Assembly (NCBI GenBank): GCA_022842935.1
Contig: JALHOP010000017.1
Location: 62,001 to 126,000 of the forward strand
DNA length: 64,000 bases
Reading direction: 5' to 3'
From: Myxococcota bacterium
Lineage (GTDB): Bacteria > Myxococcota > XYA12-FULL-58-9 > JALHOP01
In this document: positions 1 to 8,940 of the stretch, piece after piece
How the letters are laid out: each line of letters starts with the position of its first letter
Numbering within the stretch: the first letter of the stretch is position 1
Notes under the pieces: generated by a model
Database searches by the model: none
The model's input: the letters and a program-made list of their open reading frames with translations, nothing else
Told to the model about the DNA's origin: nothing
Translations under genes and position numbers: made by a program

Positions 1-1
1 C

Positions 2-205
2 ACCGGTTTCAACGTCGGCAGCTGGTTCATGGACCGACCGTCCGTCGCAGCGGACGCACTCAAGGAAGTCATTGGCGAAGTCTTGAGCGGGGCAATCCAC
101 GTGCCCACCATCACGACTTTCGGTCTCGGCGAAGCTGGACGAGCGCACGAGCAACTCGAGAGCCGAGCGACGGCAGGCAAGCTCGTCATTAAACCCTGGT
201 CATGA
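2..205 (+). CDS. C-terminal end of a zinc-type alcohol dehydrogenase / NADPH:quinone oxidoreductase (partial)
   Basis: An open frame enters from the left edge and stops at TGA 203-205. The last 67 residues end in the pattern HEQLESRATAGKLVIKPW, the usual C-terminus of MDR-superfamily quinone oxidoreductases, where this helix and strand close the catalytic domain. The nucleotide-binding domain is outside the window, so substrate cannot be judged. A 26-bp direct repeat begins over the last codons, so the stop codon lies inside a repeat unit. Family assignment rests on this tail only. Confidence 0.7.
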   Translation, partial: TGFNVGSWFMDRPSVAADALKEVIGEVLSGAIHVPTITTFGLGEAGRAHEQLESRATAGKLVIKPWS

Positions 206-242
206 GAACACTCAGTAAAACCTGGTCACGAGAACACTTAGC
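191..242. repeat. Two tandem 26-bp direct repeats over a stop codon
   Basis: Units 191-216 and 217-242 are adjacent and match at 22 of 26 positions; both contain CCTGGTCA and GAGAACACT. The first unit carries the final codons and stop of the upstream gene. The second ends 15 bp before the ATG at 258. The array could be a regulatory repeat or a simple duplication; nothing else like it was seen in the window. Confidence 0.7.
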
Positions 243-257
243 AAGGAGCGGATACCC

Positions 258-620
258 ATGGAGTACATGATTCTCTTCAACCAGCCGGCCGCAGAGCTCG
301 AGCGCAAGCGGAACGATCCGGCGGCGAGCCCGTACTGGGAGTCGTGGCGGGCTTACATGAGCGCGGTCTATGCGGCTGGCATCGTCAAGAGCGGCAACGC
401 TTTGCAGCCGCCCTATACGGCAACAACCGTTCGCATCCGTGACGGCAAACGCGCGGTGCTCGACGGCCCCTACGCCGATACCAAAGAGATGTTGGGCGGC
501 TACCTGGTCATCGACGTGCCGTCGCTCGATGATGCCTTGCATTGGGCCGCGCTCAGCCCGAGCAGCGTAACGGGGTCGACAGAGGTAAGGCCGGTGCTGT
601 CGATGCGCGATAGCGGTTAG
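258..620 (+). CDS. YCII-related DGPF-domain protein, ECF42 partner
   Basis: This 120-residue protein has the YCII/DGPF fold signature: an N-terminal MEYMILF strand and the central DGPYADTKEMLGGY motif that names the family. A GGAG ribosome-binding site lies about 10 bases before the ATG. It ends two bases before the GTG of the sigma factor gene, so the two are probably translationally coupled. DGPF proteins are the conserved neighbours of ECF42 sigma factors. Their biochemical role is not settled; the fold resembles small dimeric ferredoxin-like enzymes. Confidence 0.85.
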   Translation: MEYMILFNQPAAELERKRNDPAASPYWESWRAYMSAVYAAGIVKSGNALQPPYTATTVRIRDGKRAVLDGPYADTKEMLGGYLVIDVPSLDDALHWAALSPSSVTGSTEVRPVLSMRDSG

Positions 621-622
621 CC

Positions 623-1885
623 GTGCAGAGGGACGCGCGGCAAAGCGAGAGTGCCCACGCGACCGCTGAGCGCGTGGCGCGCGCGTCGTACGGGAAGCTT
701 TTGGCTCACCTGGCGACGCGTTGGCGCGACGTCGCCGCGGCAGAAGACGCCCTCTCCGAGGCCTTCGCCGCCGCCCTCGAACGCTGGCCTCGGGAAGGTG
801 TTCCGCAGAAGCCGGAAGCGTGGATGTTGGCAGTGGCGCGCAACAAGCTCACCGATGCCGCTCGCGCCACGGCCGTCCGGAAGCGGCCGGACATCGTTGC
901 GCAGGTGGCGGGTGACGCGATGGAGTGGAATGTGATGTCCGCCGACGACGTGCCCGATGAGCGACTCCGGCTGATGCTGGCGTGCGCGCACCCCGCGATC
1001 GACGCCGCGGTACGTCCCGCCCTCATCTTGCAGGTCGCTCTCGGCCTCGAGGTCCGGCAGATGGCGAGCGCGTTTTTGCTCTCGACCGACACCTTGAACA
1101 AGCGGCTCGTGCGCGCCAAGGCAAAGATCAAGGCGACGAACCTCCGCTTCGAGGAGCCCGCGCCAGAGGACCTCGGCCCCCGACTCCACGCGCTGCTCGA
1201 GGCGAACTACGCGGCCTATTTCATCGGCCGCGAGGGCGCCCTCATCGACGGAGATTTCAACGACGAGCTCGCCGCCGAGGCCGTCTATCTCTCGGGTGTG
1301 ATCGCATCGTTGTTGCCAAGCAACCCCGAAGCCAAAGGCTTGCGCGCCCTGCTCCTGTTCTGCGAGGCGCGACGCACCGCGCAGCGCGATGCCGCGGGCG
1401 AGTTCGTGCCACTGCTCGACCAAGACACGCGCCTTTGGGACGGCGCGCTCCTGCAAAACGCATATGAGCTCGTCGGTGAAGCCGCGAGGCTCGGCACCAT
1501 CGGCCCTTTCCAGCTCGAGGCAGCGATTCAAGCGGCGCACTGCTACCGCGCCCGTGCAGGCTCGACCCCGTGGCGCGACATCGCGGCCCTCTACCAGTCG
1601 CTTGTCGCCCTACATCCAACCGTGGGTGCGATGGTTGGGATGGCGGTCGCGACTGGTGAGGCACACGGCGCGACGGCAGGCCTTACGGTGCTCGACACGC
1701 TCGAGGAGTCGCTCGTTCGCAGCTATCAGCCGTATTGGGTCGCGCGGAGCCACCTGCTCGACAAGCTGGGGGAGACCTCTGCGGCCATCCAGTGCCTTAG
1801 CCGCGCCTTGGGCCTCACCAGCCACCCACGCCTGCGCAGCTACTTGCAACGACGCCTTGCCACGATCAAAACCGCACTCGTCTAG
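623..1885 (+). CDS. ECF42-type RNA polymerase sigma factor with C-terminal extension
   Basis: The 420-residue product has sigma region 2 at about residues 20-90 (a helix with PEAWMLAVARNKLTDAAR) and region 4 at about 120-175 (LSTDTLNKRLVRAKAKIK as the helix-turn-helix). A helical extension of about 230 residues follows, with repeats such as LRALLLFCEARR. This extension defines the ECF42 group, which has no classical anti-sigma factor and is thought to be controlled through the extension. The GTG start sits two bases after the DGPF stop, as expected for this conserved pair. Target promoters are unknown. Confidence 0.9.
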   Translation: MQRDARQSESAHATAERVARASYGKLLAHLATRWRDVAAAEDALSEAFAAALERWPREGVPQKPEAWMLAVARNKLTDAARATAVRKRPDIVAQVAGDAMEWNVMSADDVPDERLRLMLACAHPAIDAAVRPALILQVALGLEVRQMASAFLLSTDTLNKRLVRAKAKIKATNLRFEEPAPEDLGPRLHALLEANYAAYFIGREGALIDGDFNDELAAEAVYLSGVIASLLPSNPEAKGLRALLLFCEARRTAQRDAAGEFVPLLDQDTRLWDGALLQNAYELVGEAARLGTIGPFQLEAAIQAAHCYRARAGSTPWRDIAALYQSLVALHPTVGAMVGMAVATGEAHGATAGLTVLDTLEESLVRSYQPYWVARSHLLDKLGETSAAIQCLSRALGLTSHPRLRSYLQRRLATIKTALV

Positions 1886-1950
1886 CACGGCGTCCCGCCG
1901 ACAGTTCTTGACACTGTCCCAGCGCCGGACTACACGAGCGCCCACTTCGT

Positions 1951-2169
<219 letters not shown>

Positions 2170-2726
2170 AGATGCGCATAACGCATCGTCATCTCCATCG
2201 TCGCGTGGCCAAGCAGCTCCTGCACTGCCTTCAGTGGCACGCCACGCATCACGAGATGACTCGCGAAGCTGTGACGTAGCGCGTGCCAACCAAAGTGGCG
2301 CAGACCTGCTCGCTTTCGCGTGCGAGCAAGGGCTGAGCGCATTTGGTCGTCGCTGAGTGCAGTGCCATCGTCGTTGCACCAGACAAGTCGCCCACGCTGT
2401 CCAACAGCGCTGGTGCCGTCCGTCGGGGACGGCTCCGGAAAATTGCCACCGAATATGCGTCGAGATTGCACCACAGCGATCTGAGCGTATTCGGGAAGGT
2501 ACGCAGGCGGGTTCAACCTCGATTCGCTACCGCGGACGGTTGCCACGGTGCGGGCCTTGCCCTCGGCGTTCATCAACGTGAGCTCGACGCGGTCGCCAGC
2601 GCGCAAATTTCGTCGACCAACGTCGAAGGGCGGCGGATGCGGAGACGAGAACGCACGCAGCGCTTCGATGAGCGTGGACTTGCCCGCGTTGTTCCGGGGT
2701 TGCGGACATCGTGCCTCCTGGCTAGA

Positions 2727-2757
2727 TATTCATTATTCGTATTGCGAATAATGAATA
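2727..2757. promoter_or_regulatory. Perfect 13-bp inverted repeat, probable operator
   Basis: TATTCATTATTCG (2727-2739), five spacer bases, then CGAATAATGAATA (2745-2757) form a perfect dyad in an otherwise G+C-rich surrounding. Its right end is 19 bases before the start codon of the winged-helix gene at 2777, so binding there would block initiation. Such A+T-rich dyads are typical of autoregulated antitoxin or repressor genes. The symmetry is seen directly; the binding protein is inferred to be the product of the next gene. Confidence 0.75.
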
Positions 2758-2776
2758 GCTGACGCATGCTCTCGGT

Positions 2777-3304
2777 GTGCTCAACGGACAAGACATCGTT
2801 GTTCTCGCCAAGCTCGTTCTTTCCTCTCAGCCAGACGTGTCTTCGGTTCAGCTTGCCAAAGACCTTGGCTTACCCCAGCCCCAAGTCTTTCGGGCACTCC
2901 GACGGGCTGTGGACAGCCGCGTTATCGCCGTGACATCGCCTCCCCGGGGAAGCAAATCGGGCATCAAACGCGTCAATCATCAGAACCTATACGAGTTGCT
3001 GGCCTTCGGCGTGCCTTACATCTTCCCGGCCCACGTCGGACGCTTGGAACGAGGCGTGCCAACCGCCGGCAGCGCGCCAATTCTGCATGCACATTTTGCG
3101 AAGGATCCCGAGCCCGTCGTTTGGCCGCATCCCGAAGGCACCGTAAGAGGGATGAGCATCGAGCCGCTCCATCCTTGCGTCCCCGGCGTTGCTCTGCAGG
3201 ACCGCCCCTTCTACGATCTTCTAGCGTTGATCGACGCTGTCAGAGGCGGGAAAGCAAGAGAGCGAAAACTCGCCCGCGAGGCGCTGAAGAGCCTGCTTCT
3301 ATGA
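2777..3304 (+). CDS. Winged-helix regulator / antitoxin-like protein paired with a nucleotidyltransferase
   Basis: The 175-residue protein has an N-terminal helix-turn-helix (LAKDLGLPQPQVFRALRRA, residues 26-44) followed by a wing. No membrane segment or enzyme motif is visible in the rest, which is rich in Pro and His at about residues 95-140. Its stop overlaps the ATG of the nucleotidyltransferase gene (ATGA), so the two are one unit. A perfect palindrome precedes it. The arrangement of DNA-binding protein then nucleotidyltransferase resembles the AbiEi/AbiEii plan, and an antitoxin-repressor role is inferred. The protein is not recognisably AbiEi beyond the HTH. Confidence 0.75.
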   Translation: MLNGQDIVVLAKLVLSSQPDVSSVQLAKDLGLPQPQVFRALRRAVDSRVIAVTSPPRGSKSGIKRVNHQNLYELLAFGVPYIFPAHVGRLERGVPTAGSAPILHAHFAKDPEPVVWPHPEGTVRGMSIEPLHPCVPGVALQDRPFYDLLALIDAVRGGKARERKLAREALKSLLL

Positions 3305-4002
3305 CGGACATCAATAGAGCGTTGCTGGTAGCCGTGGTCGACGAGATCGGCGACCTTCGGAACGACGTCGTCTTCTGCGGCGGCGCGATCGCTGGTCTGC
3401 TCGTCACCGATACGGCCGGTGACCCCATCCGTGAGACGGACGATGTCGATTGCATAGTCGAGATCGGATCGTCAGTTCTCAGCTACCAAGAGATCGAAGC
3501 GAGACTTCGCGCATTAGGCTGGCAACCAGGGTCAATGACCGTCGAGGGTGACCCGCTCTGTCGGTTCCGCAAGAAGCAGCTCGTGTTCGACGTCATGCCG
3601 ACACAACGCGAGGTTCTGGGGTTCGCCGCGGAGTGGGCACGAGAAGCGATCAAGCACTCCGTCCCGCGGGTCATCGAGAACGGAAGCATCAAGATCGTCG
3701 CCGCACCGTATTTTCTAGCCATGAAACTCGAAGCATTTAACGGACGCGGCAAGAACGACTACTACGGCAGCCACGATCTCGAAGATTTGGTCGCAGTCGT
3801 CGAAGGCCGACGCGAGATCGTCGATGACGTCCGCAACGCCGCCGCCTCTGTTCAACGCTTCTTGAGCGAGCAGCTCGCTGCAAAATGGGATCGACTCGTG
3901 AGCGAATCGATCCCCGGAGCGATGCGCGGAGACCCCGCCCGCTTTGGCCTAGTCGAGCGACGCCTGAACGCCATCCGCAGCCTTCATCGCGAGCCAAAGT
4001 GA
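3301..4002 (+). CDS. Nucleotidyltransferase-fold protein, putative toxin of the preceding regulator
   Basis: The 233-residue product carries the minimal nucleotidyltransferase signature: a CGGAIAGLL turn (residues 22-30) followed by RETDDVDCIVEI with paired acidic residues, then a third strand with FDVMP. A C-terminal KLEAFNGRGKNDYYGSHDLED segment is common in AbiEii-like and related cassette nucleotidyltransferases. The ATG overlaps the previous stop codon, and a longer upstream reading of the frame overlaps the regulator and is rejected. Known relatives act as toxins that transfer nucleotides to RNA or protein; activity here is inferred from family only. Confidence 0.8.
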   Translation: MTDINRALLVAVVDEIGDLRNDVVFCGGAIAGLLVTDTAGDPIRETDDVDCIVEIGSSVLSYQEIEARLRALGWQPGSMTVEGDPLCRFRKKQLVFDVMPTQREVLGFAAEWAREAIKHSVPRVIENGSIKIVAAPYFLAMKLEAFNGRGKNDYYGSHDLEDLVAVVEGRREIVDDVRNAAASVQRFLSEQLAAKWDRLVSESIPGAMRGDPARFGLVERRLNAIRSLHREPK

Positions 4003-4147
4003 GTGCCGTCAGGTTGCCGCGACCACGTTCAACCAAGCATCTTTAACTTCAACCAACCTCCACCAAACGACTCTTCGAACTCCGCGCCAGTCTTGAACAA
4101 AGTGGGTAGCGCCGCGTCGCGCTTCTTGTTTTCTGTTTCCGCTTAAG

Positions 4148-4328
4148 CGGGCTCATAACCCGAAGGTCCCTGGTTCAAATCCAGGCCCCGCGACCTAAAA
4201 CAATCCGGGGAGTTACTTGCGTTGGCGGTAACTCCCCGGTTGTGCTTTTGGGCTCCTGTTGCCGTAGCTGCGCACCACCGCCTGGGGGCCGAGAAGCTCA
4301 ACCGCCTGCCGCGTGACCGTCGGAGCGT
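4148..4328. repeat. Right att-type direct repeat with second integrase tail
   Basis: Positions 4148-4237 repeat 1979-2068 with one mismatch, giving the 3' half of tRNA-fMet without its 5' half, then the same hairpin (4207-4237). After an 11-base deletion relative to the left copy, the match continues through the integrase end (TVTRQAVELLGPQAV on the minus strand) to about 4328, where similarity stops. The tRNA fragment alone cannot be functional. Confidence 0.85.
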
Positions 4329-4329
4329 G
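4213..4329 (-). pseudogene. Second tyrosine integrase C-terminal fragment
   Basis: About 20 codons match the tail of the integrase remnant at 2079 (TVTRQAVELLGPQAVVRSYGN). Upstream of these, the R-H-R box region is absent and the frame runs into unrelated sequence. A shifted end makes the tail longer than in the left copy. It is the scar of another element that used the same tRNA target. Confidence 0.7.
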
Positions 4330-4422
4330 GCTGATGCGGCGACCTCGACAATCGGTAAGAGAAACCGTTCCATCATTGCGCGCGTGACAGACGGTGTTCG
4401 TGCAGCGCATACAAACGTTCGG

Positions 4423-4800
4423 TTAGGCCAACTCGCAGACCACTGGATACTGCGCGATGATCGGATCCCGCGTCACGAGGGTAAGCCCTTCGATCTTGGC
4501 CTGAGCGATGAGCATGCGGTCGAATGGATCCCTATGGAGAGGCGGAAGCGCCTGAACCTCGTGCGCGTGAGCGAGACTTATCGGGAGTTTTTCGAACCCT
4601 TGGTCTTCGAGGACTGCGGCGAAGTCTGGGGGCACATTGAGTTTTCCAACGCCTTGCTTGACGCGCGCTTCCCAGACGACCACTGCGCTCAAGAAGACTG
4701 TGTTGGCGGGCGACGCAATGATCTCGCGCGCTCGATCGCCGAGCTCAGGGCCATCCATCAACCACCACAAAACGACGTGCGTATCGAGGAGTACGTTCAC
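4423..4800 (-). CDS. PIN-domain ribonuclease toxin, VapC-like
   Basis: A complete 125-residue PIN domain: LLDTHVVLWWL at the start gives the first acidic residue, VVVWEARVKQGVGKL is the conserved second motif with its glutamate, and DPFDRMLIAQAKIEGLTLVTRD supplies the remaining acidic residues. Length is normal for the family. It overlaps the antitoxin gene by 4 bases, as usual for such pairs. VapC toxins cut specific RNAs, often tRNA; the target here is unknown. The pair lies just beyond the right att-like repeat, in the accessory region. Confidence 0.9.
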   Translation of the reverse strand: MNVLLDTHVVLWWLMDGPELGDRAREIIASPANTVFLSAVVVWEARVKQGVGKLNVPPDFAAVLEDQGFEKLPISLAHAHEVQALPPLHRDPFDRMLIAQAKIEGLTLVTRDPIIAQYPVVCELA

Positions 4801-5066
4801 TTGGCGCCCATCGCCTCGGCGATATCATCAGGCAAGACGTCGAAATCCTCAGCGATGGTGATGCGACCGGCAAGAGCTCCCGGTTGCCGTGGCTTCGTCG
4901 GCCCGCGATAACGGATGATTTTTGCCACCGGAACGCCTGCTTTGCCGATCAAGACTTCTTCGCCTCGCCCCACCGCCTCAATGAGCGCGGACAGCTCCGC
5001 CTTGGCCTCCGAAATGTTGCGTATGATCATCTCCTCAATGTGGTCTGGTCGGATCTGGTCTGTCAA
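4797..5066 (-). CDS. Phd/YefM-type antitoxin paired with the PIN toxin
   Basis: The core NISEAKAELSALIEAVGRGEEVLIGKAG is the Phd/YefM DNA-binding region, and the acidic C-terminus (AEDFDVLPDDIAEAMG) is the usual toxin-wrapping segment. The longest frame starts at TTG 5066; an internal ATG at 5030, giving MIIRNISEAKAEL, agrees better with family length but has its GAGGAG directly abutting the start. Either is possible. The antitoxin is expected to repress its own promoter. Confidence 0.85.
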   Translation of the reverse strand: MTDQIRPDHIEEMIIRNISEAKAELSALIEAVGRGEEVLIGKAGVPVAKIIRYRGPTKPRQPGALAGRITIAEDFDVLPDDIAEAMGAK

Positions 5067-5152
5067 GTCAACGCCGTTCCGTTCCGAGGTTCCACCTCAT
5101 CGTGGGCGCGATCAAGGAGTTTGCGGGCCGTTGTAGCTGCGTGGAGGTCGCA

Positions 5153-5773
5153 CTACGCCACGGCAGCAGCATAGGCCGCGAACAAATCCCCCGGCAGGCG
5201 GTGCTTCAACCGCCACGTGATCTGCATCGGCATCTCCCCGGTATGCGACACGTAGGTCGCCGGCCCGAGAAACGTGAACGCGCGACCATCGACGCTCTCG
5301 CGCGCGAACAACATGATGGACCAGTTCTGGGCCTCGTGTCGCTGATAGCGCTGCCCCGTCGCGCTGGCTTCACGCACGACCGACTGTGATTCCCAATGCA
5401 CGAGCTCGGGACTTATCGCGTAGTCCCGGTAACGCGTCGTTGGTGAGAACCGCCCCGAGGTCTTGTCCAGCGTAAACGCCGCGAGCTCCGCTTTGGCGTC
5501 CTTTGCGGAGTAGACGCCGGTTTGCCACGGCGCGACCTTCGCGCCCTCGCCTATCCCGAACGCCGCGAGGATTTCGAGACGTGTGTACTGCGCGTGCACC
5601 TGCAGCGGCGTGTCCGGCCGGTCGTCGAGCGGCTTCGTCAGGTGCTTCACGCGGTCGCTCAACGCATCCATCAACTCGCGAAGCTCCGCGCGCACCTGAG
5701 GATGCGCCCATAGAACGGCAATCGTCATTCTGGGGCGCGGACTCGGCGGAGCAACTTGCGGCAACCGCGACAA
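5153..5773 (-). pseudogene. Orphan DUF3427 domain, remnant of a DEAD/DEAH helicase C-terminus
   Basis: Residues from about 60 to 200 read as DUF3427: YTRLEILAAFGIG, GVYSAKDAKAELAAFTLDK, TRYRDYAISPELVHWESQ and a hydrophobic end. This domain is normally the C-terminal part of large superfamily-2 helicase/nuclease proteins. The helicase motifs are absent and the frame is closed by a stop about 10 codons upstream of the first possible start (TTG 5773). The likeliest start for a shorter product is the ATG of MTIAVLWAHP. A surviving fragment is more likely than a genuine stand-alone protein. Confidence 0.65.
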
Positions 5774-6034
5774 GCCAAAGCAGGATAGATGCTTTGCCCT
5801 CGCTCAACGAAGCAATATTCATCATTTCGCATTCCAAGGGTTAGCGCGCAAGGAACCCTAACCACGCTTTAGCGGAAACCAAGAGGAATGTTCGCTCAGA
5901 GGGATGTAAACGAGCAACGGGACGAATAACGTCCGACTGCACACACGGCGACGCACCAAAACCCTGGATCGCGCAGCCGCGATAGCGCATCGTGCAACGC
6001 ACCGCCGCGGTGTCCCTCCATCCCGAGGTCAGAC

Positions 6035-7831
6035 GTGTCTGAACATCGAAGCAACCGTTACCTAGGCCCCCTACTCGACGCGCTGCGCTCGAGTGACCCG
6101 AAACCCATGCGGCCCGCCGAGGCTGCGGCATGGATTCGCTCTCGGGTGCTGATTCCAGAGGAAGAACTGACGAGGACCGTAAAGAATGGTAGCCAAACCA
6201 TCTTCGAGAACGACGTCGCGTTCGCACGCATGACGCTGGTGCCGCTCGGTTTGGTCGACGCCAGTCAGAGGGGCCTGTGGTCGCTCACTCCGAAGGGCCG
6301 CGAGACGCACATCGATGAGTCGAATGCGGAAAAGCTCCTGCAGGAATCGCGCGCACACTTCAAGAAGCGCCGGGACGAGCAGAGTGACGAGAACGTGGAT
6401 TTCCAGGATGACGGCGTCGCCTATTGGTTCGTGGGCACGAAATGGAACGAGCGAGGTGACCAACTCCCGAGGTTTCGAGAGGAAGGCATTTGGGAGAACG
6501 GCTACCGCGACCAGTATCTCGAGCACGTGAGGCGAATGCGCCCCGGCGACCGCGTTGCTGCGAAAGCAACCTTCACGACAAAGCGCGTGCCGTTCAACGT
6601 CGGCGGCAAGCTCGTTAGCGCGATGGCCATCCGCGCGACGGGCACCGTGCTCGAGAACCTAAACGACGGACGCCGGGTCAAAGTAGCGTGGGATCCTCCG
6701 AAGCCGCAGCGGCTCTGGTACTTCTACACCTATCGCGTGACCATCGTGGAAGCCGACAAGGACTCCGACGACGGTCGCGCTCTCATCGCGTTCACCTTTG
6801 AGGGGGCAACGCAGGACCACAGTCTGTGGCTTCAACGGCCCTATTGGATTGCGAAGTACGGCGTCCGCGAAGGGACCGAAGGACCGGGTAACAACGGCAT
6901 CTCAGAGCCCGATGGGACCGAGGTTGAGGTCGATGATCCAACGTACACGATAAAGGACATCGTGGAAGACGGCTGCTTCATGTCCGAGGCGGAGCTGGAG
7001 GGCATCCTGGCGAGGTGGCGGACAAAGAAGAACCTGATCCTACAAGGGCCGCCGGGAACCGGCAAAACATGGCTGGCCAAACGCCTAGGACTCGCGCTGC
7101 TAGGTACACGCGACAACGAAACCTCGCGCTCACGCTTGCGCGTCGTTCAGTTCCACCCGTCGCTGGCTTACGAAGATTTCGTACGCGGGCTGCGCCCTAA
7201 CAACGACGGCCGTCTAGAACTGGTCGACGGTATCTTCATGGAGTCAATCAGCGCCGCCACAATGGAACCTGACAGGCCGTTCATCTTGGTCGTCGAAGAA
7301 ATCAACCGTGGGAACCCAGCACAGATCTTCGGCGAGATGCTCACACTGCTCGAAGCTTCGAAGCGCACGTCCGCTGAAGCGGTCGAGCTGGCGTATCGTC
7401 GCACACCGGGCGAGCGGGTGCACGTTCCTGACAATCTGTACGTCATCGGCACGATGAACATCGCCGACCGCTCGCTTGCCATCGTCGACCTCGCGCTACG
7501 AAGGCGCTTCGCCTTCGTCGACCTCGAGCCGCGCTTCGGCGAGGCCTGGCGGAGCTGGTGCGTCGGGCGAGGAATTCCGCATGCGATGACCCACGAGATT
7601 GAACGGCGTGTGCACGCTCTCAACGAGACCATCGCGACGGCGCCAACGCTGGGCTCACAGTTCAGAATCGGTCACTCGTACGTGACCCCGGACCAGCCAG
7701 TCACCGGGGATGCGACCGCGTGGTTCCGGCAACTGGTGCACACCGAAATCGGGCCGCTTCTCGATGAGTATTGGTTCGACGCACCATTAACGGCCAGGGC
7801 CGCTCGCGAGGATCTGCTGAGGGGCCTCTAG
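6035..7831 (+). CDS. McrB-like AAA+ GTPase with winged-helix and EVE-like N-terminal domains
   Basis: The 598-residue protein has three parts. Residues 5-90 look like an Mrr-N winged helix. Residues 125-240 (YWFVGTKWNERGDQ, then FREEGIWENGY, then MRPGDRVAAKAT) resemble an EVE/PUA-like pocket of the type that reads modified bases. Residues 315-598 are the McrB motor: GPPGTGKT at 338-345, a Walker B-like VVEEINRG near 412, the MNxADRS signature (MNIADRS) near 473 and an RRRF arginine segment. McrB forms the GTP-driven ring that loads McrC to cut modified DNA. The GTG of mcrC overlaps its stop by one base. Confidence 0.9.
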   Translation: MSEHRSNRYLGPLLDALRSSDPKPMRPAEAAAWIRSRVLIPEEELTRTVKNGSQTIFENDVAFARMTLVPLGLVDASQRGLWSLTPKGRETHIDESNAEKLLQESRAHFKKRRDEQSDENVDFQDDGVAYWFVGTKWNERGDQLPRFREEGIWENGYRDQYLEHVRRMRPGDRVAAKATFTTKRVPFNVGGKLVSAMAIRATGTVLENLNDGRRVKVAWDPPKPQRLWYFYTYRVTIVEADKDSDDGRALIAFTFEGATQDHSLWLQRPYWIAKYGVREGTEGPGNNGISEPDGTEVEVDDPTYTIKDIVEDGCFMSEAELEGILARWRTKKNLILQGPPGTGKTWLAKRLGLALLGTRDNETSRSRLRVVQFHPSLAYEDFVRGLRPNNDGRLELVDGIFMESISAATMEPDRPFILVVEEINRGNPAQIFGEMLTLLEASKRTSAEAVELAYRRTPGERVHVPDNLYVIGTMNIADRSLAIVDLALRRRFAFVDLEPRFGEAWRSWCVGRGIPHAMTHEIERRVHALNETIATAPTLGSQFRIGHSYVTPDQPVTGDATAWFRQLVHTEIGPLLDEYWFDAPLTARAAREDLLRGL

Positions 7832-8940
7832 TGGTCACCGCCGTCGCAGAGGCATCGTCACCAGCCGAGCGTCGAATCGGTCGCGTCCCCGTGCGGAACA
7901 TTTGGCTCCTCATGCTCTACGCTTCTGAGCTGACGCGCACGAACGGCCTTCTGAACAGTCTCGTGGACGACGACCTCAACGACGTCGCGAACCTGGTCGC
8001 GCGACTCCTCGCAACAGCTGTCACAGATAGACTCCGCAAGAATCTGACGCGTGGCTATCGACGCAACGAGAAGAGCATGAGTCGGGTGCGCGGCCGCATC
8101 GACATGTTGCGGACCGAGTCGGGACGTCTGCTCGACAGAGGCGAGGTCTACTGCCGCTTCGACGACCACACCGCCAATACGCCGCGCAACCGACTCGCGC
8201 GCACCGCACTTGAGCGACTTGCGCGCCTCGTAAGCCATCACGATGTCGCAGCGTCTTGTCGTGCACTCGCCGGATCGCTCGGCCAAGCCGGAGTGTCCGC
8301 GGTGCGGCCGTCGCGCGCTGAGCTCGCCGCCGAACAGTTTGGTCGCAACGACGCCTCGGACCGCACGATGGTGTCGCTAGCTCAGCTTGCATTCGACATG
8401 GGGCTGCCAACCGAGGAAGCTGGCGGTCACGCCCTGCTGGCTCCCGAGCGCGAAGAGACTTGGGTGCGGCGTCTCTTCGAGAAGGCGGTGCTTGGGTTTG
8501 CTCGAGTGTCTTTGGAGCCCGCTGGGTACACCGTCCGCGGCGGACACCATTTGCGGTGGCAAGCCGCGGAGCTTTCGAGCGGCATGCAGGACATTCTCCC
8601 GGCGATGATCACCGACATCGTGCTCGACGGGCCTGGTGGGCGACTGGTGGTCGACACGAAGTTCACCGCAATCCTGACGGAACGCCAGCGCGGCGGACTC
8701 AGCCTGAAGAGCGGTTACATCTATCAGATGTACGCATATCTGCGGTCGCAGGAAGGGCGCGAAAGTGCATGGGACGATGCGGGTGGCATGTTGCTGCACC
8801 CTGCTGTCGGTGAACAGGTCGATGAAGAGATGGCGCTGCAAGGTCATCGCATGCGGTTTGCGACGGTCGATCTCTCCAGGCCTCCACGGGACATCGGCGA
8901 GCGCTTGAAGCTGTTGTTGACCGATGGACGGGACCTCTAG
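7831..8940 (+). CDS. McrC-like endonuclease subunit
   Basis: The start is GTG 7831, which shares a base with the McrB stop (TAGTG). A longer in-frame reading from 7771 would run inside mcrB and is rejected. The 369-residue product opens with MLYASEL-type McrC sequence, has a middle region with FDDHTANTPRNRLARTALERL, and a PD-(D/E)XK site in which ITDIVLDG is followed by LVVDTKF, giving the D...DxK pair. McrC is the nuclease that works with the McrB ring. The C-terminal half is full length. Confidence 0.9.
   Translation: MVTAVAEASSPAERRIGRVPVRNIWLLMLYASELTRTNGLLNSLVDDDLNDVANLVARLLATAVTDRLRKNLTRGYRRNEKSMSRVRGRIDMLRTESGRLLDRGEVYCRFDDHTANTPRNRLARTALERLARLVSHHDVAASCRALAGSLGQAGVSAVRPSRAELAAEQFGRNDASDRTMVSLAQLAFDMGLPTEEAGGHALLAPEREETWVRRLFEKAVLGFARVSLEPAGYTVRGGHHLRWQAAELSSGMQDILPAMITDIVLDGPGGRLVVDTKFTAILTERQRGGLSLKSGYIYQMYAYLRSQEGRESAWDDAGGMLLHPAVGEQVDEEMALQGHRMRFATVDLSRPPRDIGERLKLLLTDGRDL

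Noticed and set aside
617-1540. Antisense frame of 307 codons opposite the ECF42 sigma factor
   Set aside because: The sense frame has clear sigma regions 2 and 4; the antisense product has no family features.
4148-4196. Second functional tRNA-fMet gene
   Set aside because: The 5' half (acceptor 5' strand, D arm) is absent; only the part from the anticodon stem on is present.
5370-5837. Signal-peptide-like frame (WLVAVAASC) upstream of and overlapping the DUF3427 fragment
   Set aside because: Only about 25 codons look like a signal; the rest is Arg/Gly-rich and antagonistic to the DUF3427 frame.
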